A DNA stretch of 6,410 nt from Planctomycetaceae bacterium (GTDB lineage Bacteria; Planctomycetota; Planctomycetia; Pirellulales; Pirellulaceae). This document shows, piece by piece, positions 1 to 4,737 of this stretch. The position numbers were made by a program, and so were the translations under genes. The notes under the pieces were generated by a model. It saw nothing but the letters and a program-made list of their open reading frames with translations. It did no database searches and was not told the DNA's origin. The stretch lies in NCBI GenBank assembly GCA_007124535.1, contig SLEY01000637.1, positions 1 to 6,410 on the forward strand. Direction: 5' to 3'. Every line of letters begins with the position of its first letter. Position 1 is the stretch's first letter.

Positions 1-38
1 ACAAGCATCGCCCGTAGCACCGTTTCTTTTGGAAGCGT

Positions 39-230
39 TCAACAAAGCACTCCTCGACTCGGGTTGGTGTCCAAGCCGCCAATCGGCATCGCGTCGGGGC
101 TCCAGCCACGGTTTCGCCCGGTGACCACCACGTTCCAGAAGACCCCGTGGCTGTCGGGATTATTCGTCGGCTTTTCCACTTCGACAAGTCGCAGCCCTGC
201 CGCAGGGATTGCAATGGCCGGGTCCAGGAT
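39..230 (-). other. Possible C-terminal gene fragment (minus-strand open frame without a start codon)
   Basis: Read on the minus strand, this stretch is open for 62 codons between a TAA (231-233) and a TGA (39-41). There is no ATG near its beginning and no ribosome-binding site. The peptide has natural-looking composition, for example the segments VEVEKPTNNPDSHGVFWNVV and GWSPDAMPIGGLDTNPSR, and its third codon positions are GC-rich like those of the real genes here. I do not recognise a family. It could be the 3' remnant of a decayed gene, a piece of a repeated element, or a chance opening in GC-rich DNA. The plus-strand frame across the same bases has a serine/arginine/threonine-rich composition typical of an antisense shadow and runs into the symporter gene. 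Confidence 0.25.
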
Positions 231-237
231 TTATTCT
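209..237 (+). promoter_or_regulatory. Candidate sigma70-type promoter for the symporter gene
   Basis: TTGCAA (209-214) and TATTCT (232-237) are separated by exactly 17 bases, and each box matches the bacterial housekeeping consensus at four of six positions. This would start transcription near base 244 and leave a leader of about 43 bases before the ATG at 287. Such pairs can arise by chance, and planctomycete promoters are poorly conserved, so this is a candidate only. Confidence 0.3.
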
Positions 238-286
238 CAGTCCGGCTACAGGAACTTCGAAACCAGACGGGAAGATCGAGAATCAT

Positions 287-1966
287 ATGTTACTGGGACT
301 CGAATACACAATTTGGGTTGTTCTGGCGGCGTATATGGTCGTTATGTTGGCATTGGGCTGGTGGAGTCGGCGGCGGGCCAGCAGCCAGAGTGGGTACCTG
401 ATGGGGGACCGTTCATTCGGGACCCCCATGATGGTGATGCATGCGTTTGGAGCGGGTACGAATCCGGGTGACGCGGCGGGGGTGATCAGCGGGAGTGTCC
501 AGACGGGGGCCTCGGGAGTCTGGGTATCTTGGCTCTGGATGTTCGGTACCCCGTTCTATTGGTTGATTGCCCCGCTGGTCCGGCGCATGCGCTGCCTGAC
601 GCTGGCGGACTATTTCGAGGAGCGTTTTGGGCGGGGGGCCAGTGCGCTGTACATCCTGGTGGCCAGCGCGGGGATGGTGATCTGTTTGTCCAGCGTGCTG
701 CTGGCCACGACCAGTACGGTGCAGGGGATGATGGGCAAGTCGACGGTACCGAACGCCGAGGCTTGGTTTCTGGGCATCCTGTTCGTATCGACGTTGACGT
801 TTATGGTCTACTGCTACTGGGGCGGAATTGTGGCGGCGATCCGGACCGATTTCATTCAAGGTTTGATGATGATCGTGCTGTCCTTTCTGGCGGTACCGGC
901 GGCCTTGAATCTGCCCAGCGTGGGCGGTTTGCGCGGGATGCAGGCCACGCTGGCTGCGGCCTCCGAGGTTCAGGGAAACGATCTGCTGTCGATGTTCGAT
1001 CCGAACCGGTTCGACATCTGGGTGGTGCTGCTGTTATGCGTTCAGGCGCCCTTGAGTGCGATGGCATTACCGCATTTGATCACGGTTTGCGGGGCGGGCA
1101 AATCGGAATGGGAAGGCCGCATGGGCTTTGCCGGTGGCAATATGTTGAAGCGGATTTGCACGATCGGCTGGGCGATCCTCGGCCTGGCCTGGCTGGCGCA
1201 TCTGTTCCAGCAGGGGGTGACGGTGGACGGGCAGGTGGCTGATGCGGCTTTCGGTGATTCGATCCGGGCGTTGCTGCCTCCGGTGTTGCAGGGTTTGATG
1301 CTGGCCTGCATCATGGCGGCCTCGATGTCGTCGGGCAACGCGTTTCAAGTAACGGTGGCGGGTTTGTTCAGCGAGAACTTGTACCGGCGTTACCTGAATC
1401 CGGCGGCCAGTGATCGGAGCGCGTTGATGGTGACGAAGGTGACCGGGGTGATGTACGTGTTGATCTCCCTGGTCATGGCGATCGTGTTGCGGAGCGTGGT
1501 GGATGCGATCATGGCCTATTTCACGATTCTGGCACTGGTGGGCATTTCGACGGCCATGGGGCTATTGTGGCGGCGGATGAATCAGTGGGGCATGTACGGG
1601 GCGACGGTCCTGGCTTCGGCGGTGTACTTATTCACGCGTTATGGCGGTCTGGAGGTTCCGGCCGCGGTGGCGATTGGGGCCCCGTTGGCGGCGGGCATCT
1701 TTGGCGGCATCGTCGGTTCGCTACTGACCCGCGCCCCGGATCCGGAAGTGGTTGATCGGTTTTTCACGAAGATTTACACGCCGATCGGTCAGGAGGACCG
1801 TCTGGGTCAGACGCTGGACGAAGCGGTTCCTGCCCAGGAGCGCTGGATGACGTGGGGTGGTTTGTTTATCGTCAAACCATCGCGGGAGAGTTGGGTGGGC
1901 TTCGCTGCATACCTCGGCTTGTGCGTGGCCTGTGTGCTGGTGATGCTGGCCTTGCTCCGCTGGTAA
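287..1966 (+). CDS. Sodium:solute symporter (SSS family) permease
   Basis: This is a 559-residue polytopic inner-membrane protein of the SSS family (LeuT fold, relatives PutP and SGLT), which imports a small solute with Na+. Seen in the sequence: about 13-14 hydrophobic segments; the N-terminal SGYLMGDRSFG segment (residues 35-45) that matches the family's 'F..AGRs.g' signature; GAGTNPGDAAG (55-65) in the substrate/ion-binding helix; TLADYFEERFG (105-115), very like the TLPDYF segment of PutP; and MAASMSSGNAFQ (343-354), which aligns with the PutP Na+-site helix so that Ser348-Ser349 fall on the known Ser/Thr pair. A hydrophilic loop of about 50 residues (roughly 480-530) precedes the last membrane helix. 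The ATG at 287 is chosen because it directly precedes the first membrane helix and has a weak GAG six bases upstream; an ATG at 209 would add 26 residues unlike the family. The substrate cannot be read from sequence. The next gene is 43 bases downstream, so co-transcription is likely. Confidence 0.93.
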   Translation: MLLGLEYTIWVVLAAYMVVMLALGWWSRRRASSQSGYLMGDRSFGTPMMVMHAFGAGTNPGDAAGVISGSVQTGASGVWVSWLWMFGTPFYWLIAPLVRRMRCLTLADYFEERFGRGASALYILVASAGMVICLSSVLLATTSTVQGMMGKSTVPNAEAWFLGILFVSTLTFMVYCYWGGIVAAIRTDFIQGLMMIVLSFLAVPAALNLPSVGGLRGMQATLAAASEVQGNDLLSMFDPNRFDIWVVLLLCVQAPLSAMALPHLITVCGAGKSEWEGRMGFAGGNMLKRICTIGWAILGLAWLAHLFQQGVTVDGQVADAAFGDSIRALLPPVLQGLMLACIMAASMSSGNAFQVTVAGLFSENLYRRYLNPAASDRSALMVTKVTGVMYVLISLVMAIVLRSVVDAIMAYFTILALVGISTAMGLLWRRMNQWGMYGATVLASAVYLFTRYGGLEVPAAVAIGAPLAAGIFGGIVGSLLTRAPDPEVVDRFFTKIYTPIGQEDRLGQTLDEAVPAQERWMTWGGLFIVKPSRESWVGFAAYLGLCVACVLVMLALLRW

Positions 1967-1994
1967 GCTGCGGGGGGAACGAGTCAGGCAAGGC

Positions 1995-1999
1995 GGGAG
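1995..1999 (+). promoter_or_regulatory. Ribosome-binding site of the UroD-like gene
   Basis: GGGAG lies 10 bases before the ATG at 2010. It supports that start, in the short gap after the symporter stop. Confidence 0.5.
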
Positions 2000-2009
2000 T
2001 GGTGCGGAG

Positions 2010-3068
2010 ATGCGCGAGACGAAGTCCATCAAGCCGATCGAGCGGATGAATGCGGTTCGGGCGGGAGAGATTCCGGACCGCTGGCCCTGGGCGCCCTCGG
2101 TGTATGAGCACGGGGCGCGGTTGCTGGAAAAGAGTCCGGGCGAGGTCAGCCGCCGTGCCGACCTGATGGCTCAGGCCGCCTGCACGGCTTATCAGACCTA
2201 TGGTCACGAGGTGGTCTCGGTCGGGATCGACATTTACAACATCGAGGCGGAGGCATGGGGTTGTGCGGTGTCCGATGGGGCGGGCAAGAGCATTCCGGGC
2301 GTCACCGATCATCCGTTGGCCGAAGGGGCCTTGGAGCCGTTGGGCCTGGCGGTTCCCCAGCCGGGGCCCGGAAACCGCTTGGGCGTGTTGGTCGAGGCGG
2401 TGGAGCGTGTGATCGAGCGGATCGGTGACGAGGTTTGGGTGTACGGCTGCATGGGGGGACCGTTTTCTCAAGCGGTCGAATTGCGGGGATTCGAGTCCTT
2501 GATCGGCGACATGTACGAAGCGCCCGAAGCGGTCCATGCCTTGTTGGACCGGACGTCGGAGTTGGCGGTCCAGCAGGCTGGCCGCTTGTCGCAGTGCGGG
2601 TCGGGGATCAATCTGTTCGAGTCCTGGGCCACGCTTCCGTTGATCGATCCGCCCATCTTCGAGACGTTTGTGATCCCGTACCACCAGCGGGTGATCGATT
2701 CGTTGCCGGATCGAGAGGCGCTCCCGCCACCTGCGGTGATCTTGGGCGGGGACACCGCCCGCTTGATCGATTACTTCCTGCGGGCCGGTGCGGGTTTGAT
2801 CGCCGCCGACTACCTGACCGATTTCGCCTTCATGCGGCAAAGACTGGGCGACCATCCGATGATCCTCCGCGGCTGTGTGGATCCCAAGATGATCGAGCGG
2901 GGGCAATGGGCGGGGTTGGCCGCGATGATCGAGAAACTGGCGGACAAGGCGGCGGGCATGGCGCGCTTTGTCTGGGGTTGCGGTTGCGTGTCGTACGACA
3001 CGCCGCCGGAATCGCTGTTGCGATTCAAACAGATGGCATTGGCGGCGGATCGCTCGCGTGTCGCCTGA
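2010..3068 (+). CDS. Uroporphyrinogen decarboxylase-family protein, MtaA/CmuA-like (putative methyltransferase)
   Basis: This is a 352-residue cytoplasmic protein of the UroD/MtaA TIM-barrel superfamily. It is probably not the haem enzyme HemE, because the N-terminal 'MRQAGR' porphyrin-binding segment of HemE is absent. Asp74 and the EAEAWG motif (79-84) resemble the corrinoid:coenzyme M methyltransferase branch (MtaA, CmuA), as do the later VILGGDTARLID (243-254), RGCVDP, and GCGCVSYDTPPES (323-335) segments. In MtaA, zinc is held by His-x-Cys plus a distal Cys. By eye, the first two positions here are Ile244 and Gly246, while the distal Cys324 is kept at the expected spacing (78 residues against 76). 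The reaction may therefore differ from known MtaA chemistry. No corrinoid-protein gene is visible nearby. The gene sits 43 bases after the symporter with a good ribosome-binding site, so the two probably share a transcript and perhaps a substrate pathway. The family call is firm; the reaction is unknown. Confidence 0.88.
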   Translation: MRETKSIKPIERMNAVRAGEIPDRWPWAPSVYEHGARLLEKSPGEVSRRADLMAQAACTAYQTYGHEVVSVGIDIYNIEAEAWGCAVSDGAGKSIPGVTDHPLAEGALEPLGLAVPQPGPGNRLGVLVEAVERVIERIGDEVWVYGCMGGPFSQAVELRGFESLIGDMYEAPEAVHALLDRTSELAVQQAGRLSQCGSGINLFESWATLPLIDPPIFETFVIPYHQRVIDSLPDREALPPPAVILGGDTARLIDYFLRAGAGLIAADYLTDFAFMRQRLGDHPMILRGCVDPKMIERGQWAGLAAMIEKLADKAAGMARFVWGCGCVSYDTPPESLLRFKQMALAADRSRVA

Positions 3069-3120
3069 CGGGTGGCGAGGAGCGCGTAGCGGGCCGCCGG
3101 ATTTCGGGACTCGGGCAATG

Positions 3121-3125
3121 AGGAG
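3121..3125 (+). promoter_or_regulatory. Ribosome-binding site that decides the glycosylase start
   Basis: AGGAG lies seven bases before the GTG at 3133, which is ideal spacing. The upstream ATG at 3118 has no comparable site and its own codons overlap this motif. This favours the GTG as the true start. Confidence 0.5.
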
Positions 3126-3132
3126 CGAAACG

Positions 3133-3993
3133 GTGGAACAGGCGTTGTGGTCTCGCAGCTGCCGGGCGCTGCGGCAGCGGTTGGAGAGCCTGCGGCGGGC
3201 GGGGGTGGTCCAGTTGGTGCGGCCGGAACCGTTCGCGGTGCAGCCGGCGGGGATTCCGCCGGCCCGTGCGGACGTGGGCCCCGCGGCGGGGGACACGGCC
3301 GCCGTTGCTGCTCCGGCGGCTCGACGGCCCGTGGCGAGGCCGCAGGTTGAGGAGGTGGCTGGCGGGCCGAGTGCGGCGGCCGGCACGATGGCTCCCGCCC
3401 CGCCGGAAGACCGCCCGCCTTCGCTCTCCCGACCGGCGGCTCTGGATGTGTTGCGACACGAAGTGGCCCATTGCCTCCGCTGCCCTCCTTTGGCGGCCTC
3501 GCGTACGCAGACGGTGTTCGGCGTGGGCGATCCGGAGGCCCGCCTGTGCTTCTTTGGCGAAGCGCCGGGCGCGGACGAAGATCGCTTGGGAGAACCCTTC
3601 GTCGGAGCGGCCGGCAAGTTGCTCGACCGAATCCTGGCTGCTTGCGGACTGCGTCGCGAGGAAGTGTACATTCTGAACGTGCTCAAATGTCGACCGCCGG
3701 GCAATCGGACACCTGCGCCGGAAGAGATCGCCAATTGCCGCACGTTTTTCGAACGCCAGCTGCAGATTTTGCAGCCCGAATTCCTCTGCTGCCTGGGCGC
3801 GACGGCGGCCCAGACCCTGCTGCGAACAACCCAGCCGCTGGGGCGATTGCGGGGCCGCTTCCACGATCATCAGGGCATCCAGGTGCTGGTCACCTACCAC
3901 CCGGCCTATCTGTTGCGGTCACCCGACAAGAAACGCGATACGTGGGAAGACATGAAAATGCTGTTACGGGCGATGGGACGCGAGATCCCGTAA
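3133..3993 (+). CDS. Uracil-DNA glycosylase, family 4 (Fe-S cluster type)
   Basis: The enzyme removes uracil from DNA at the start of base excision repair. From the GTG start it has 286 residues (291 from the ATG at 3118). Motif 1 reads GEAPGADEDRLGEPFVG (from residue 142), the family 4 form rather than the family 5 GLAPG or family 1 GQDPY form. Motif 2 is HPAYLLR, with His256. Four cysteines fit the 4Fe-4S pattern: C114-x2-C117, then C186-x15-C202; the third lies in the conserved NVLKCRPPGNRTP segment. Residues from about 25 to 100 form an Ala/Pro/Arg-rich, probably disordered extension that short archaeal and Thermus family 4 enzymes lack; extended forms occur in other bacteria. The GTG is preferred because of the AGGAG seven bases upstream. 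The gene starts 64 bases after the UroD-like gene and points the same way, so it may be co-transcribed, although no functional link is evident. Confidence 0.93.
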   Translation: MEQALWSRSCRALRQRLESLRRAGVVQLVRPEPFAVQPAGIPPARADVGPAAGDTAAVAAPAARRPVARPQVEEVAGGPSAAAGTMAPAPPEDRPPSLSRPAALDVLRHEVAHCLRCPPLAASRTQTVFGVGDPEARLCFFGEAPGADEDRLGEPFVGAAGKLLDRILAACGLRREEVYILNVLKCRPPGNRTPAPEEIANCRTFFERQLQILQPEFLCCLGATAAQTLLRTTQPLGRLRGRFHDHQGIQVLVTYHPAYLLRSPDKKRDTWEDMKMLLRAMGREIP

Positions 3994-4031
3994 TACCGGG
4001 TGAGAAAGAAATTCCATTGCATTGCGGGTTC

Positions 4032-4057
4032 AAAAAAAGGGATCGGCTCAACCGATC
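4032..4057 (-). terminator. Intrinsic terminator of the minus-strand HTH gene
   Basis: Read on the minus strand, GATCGG, a five-base loop TTGAG, and CCGATC form a perfect six-pair hairpin, followed by CC and then seven Ts (4038-4032). The upstream arm covers the last codons of the HTH gene, and the TGA stop (4050-4048) lies within the loop and downstream arm. The T-run exists only on the minus strand, so termination is directional. The stem is short and two Cs separate it from the Ts, so efficiency is uncertain. Confidence 0.6.
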
Positions 4058-4515
4058 AGTTGCGACAGCGCGTCCAGCGTCCGTTGCGCTTCCTGGATAC
4101 CGCCCAGTTCATTGGCCAACTCTTTGGCTCGGCGCAATGTGGCGAAGGACAGGTCGGGTGACCGGGTTGCTACCTGAGCCGGAGCGGGGCTCGCCGGTTT
4201 CGCCGAGTCCGCCGCGGTTGCCGCCGGTTTCGTAGCTGCCGGTTTCGCCGAGTTCGCCGCGGTTGCCGCCGGTTTCGCCCGCCGAAGGCCCGCGAACATG
4301 TTCGACTTGATCACGCTGATCTGCTGTGGCGTGATATCCCATCCTTGAGAACGCAACAGTTCCGTGATCTCCCCCCGCGTCTTGGTCGGATACTGCCTCA
4401 TCGCCGTCTTCACGGCCTCCGTCTTCGTGCCCCGGGTCGGCAAGGGGGCAACGGGCGGCGAGACGTCTTCATTCCAACTGACTTCAGACGCGGTGGATTG
4501 ATCGGGGCTGGACAT
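4048..4515 (-). CDS. Small helix-turn-helix-like protein with Ala/Pro/Lys-rich repeat linker, function unknown
   Basis: This is a 155-residue soluble protein. An acidic, Ser-rich start (about 1-35) is followed by a predicted winged-helix-like unit: TKTEAVKTAMRQYP, then TRGEITELLRSQGWDITPQQ and ISVIKS (about 35-75). That pattern, alternating helices with 'P.....EI...L...G..I.P..IS..KS', resembles DNA-binding domains in small planctomycete proteins. Next comes an Ala/Pro/Lys linker with a 15-residue repeat (KPAATAANSAKPAAT and its near copy). A C-terminal helix of the form LRRAKELANELGGIQEAQRT..LDALSQL closes the protein and may mediate self-association. I can give no target or gene name; a transcription-factor or nucleoid-protein role is inference. 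The ATG at 4515 is chosen because GGAG lies six bases upstream; the alternative TTG at 4560 would read through the ribosome-binding region. The gene converges on the glycosylase gene and ends in a terminator. Confidence 0.8.
   Translation of the reverse strand: MSSPDQSTASEVSWNEDVSPPVAPLPTRGTKTEAVKTAMRQYPTKTRGEITELLRSQGWDITPQQISVIKSNMFAGLRRAKPAATAANSAKPAATKPAATAADSAKPASPAPAQVATRSPDLSFATLRRAKELANELGGIQEAQRTLDALSQLIG
4193..4277. repeat. Tandem repeat, two 40-base copies at a 45-base period
   Basis: Copies at 4193-4232 and 4238-4277 differ at a single position (C or T), with five bases between them. The repeat lies in frame inside the linker of the HTH gene and encodes a duplicated 15-residue Lys-Pro-Ala-Ala-Thr type unit. 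The single difference swaps Asp for Asn. Near-identity at the DNA level points to a recent duplication, or to a repeat that changes copy number by slippage. Confidence 0.85.
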
Positions 4516-4520
4516 CGTGT

Positions 4521-4536
4521 TCTCCGTTTCTCCGTT
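4521..4536 (-). promoter_or_regulatory. Duplicated ribosome-binding site before the HTH gene
   Basis: On the minus strand, the eight-base unit AACGGAGA occurs twice in direct tandem. The nearer GGAG lies six bases from the ATG at 4515 and is well placed for initiation. The farther one is 14 bases away and could act as a standby site or be a by-product of the duplication. Confidence 0.55.
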
Positions 4537-4635
4537 GCATTGCAAGACGATCGAACTCAACCATCCATCATCTTCGGCAGCCTGTCGATTGCCGTTCGAA
4601 ACTGATAGGAAAGTCTGTACTGAGACACTGCTGGA

Positions 4636-4664
4636 ATCCTAACCCATCTATGATGCGGATTCAA
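4636..4664 (-). promoter_or_regulatory. Candidate sigma70-type promoter for the HTH gene
   Basis: On the minus strand, TTGAAT (4664-4659) and TAGGAT (4641-4636) are separated by exactly 17 bases, and each matches the consensus at four of six positions. It lies in the comparatively AT-rich gap (4516-4737) between the kinase and HTH genes. Transcription would start near 4629 and give a leader of about 115 bases. That leader contains a weak inverted repeat, CGGCA/TGCCG, at 4575-4594. I found nothing else coding in this gap and no clear terminator for the kinase gene. Confidence 0.4.
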
Positions 4665-4737
4665 GGGCCCGGCATTAAGCTCACCATGAATCTTCGAAAA
4701 TCAAGAGAAGCCAACCACCCAAAGAGGTTATTTCCTT

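Noticed and set aside
195..207. CCCTG/CAGGG hairpin as a terminator
   Set aside because: It has no T-run on either side and falls within the coding-like minus-strand frame.
64..471. 135-codon plus-strand open frame overlapping the symporter start
   Set aside because: Its second half lies over the symporter's N-terminus in another frame, and its Ser/Arg/Thr-rich composition is that of a non-coding frame. No ribosome-binding site is seen.
2010..3068. HemE, the haem-pathway uroporphyrinogen decarboxylase
   Set aside because: The N-terminal porphyrin-binding arginine motif is missing and the EAEAWG segment fits the MtaA/CmuA branch better.
1872..3743. 623-codon minus-strand open frame antisense to the UroD-like and glycosylase genes
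   Set aside because: Its length comes from GC-rich third positions of the sense genes. The Arg/Pro/His-rich translation shows no domain, while the sense strand carries clear family motifs.
3987..4000. CCCG/CGGG inverted repeat at the glycosylase stop as its terminator
   Set aside because: It has only four pairs and no T-tract follows.
4048..4560. Longer HTH protein starting at TTG 4560
   Set aside because: The added 15 codons read through the duplicated ribosome-binding site of the better-placed ATG at 4515.
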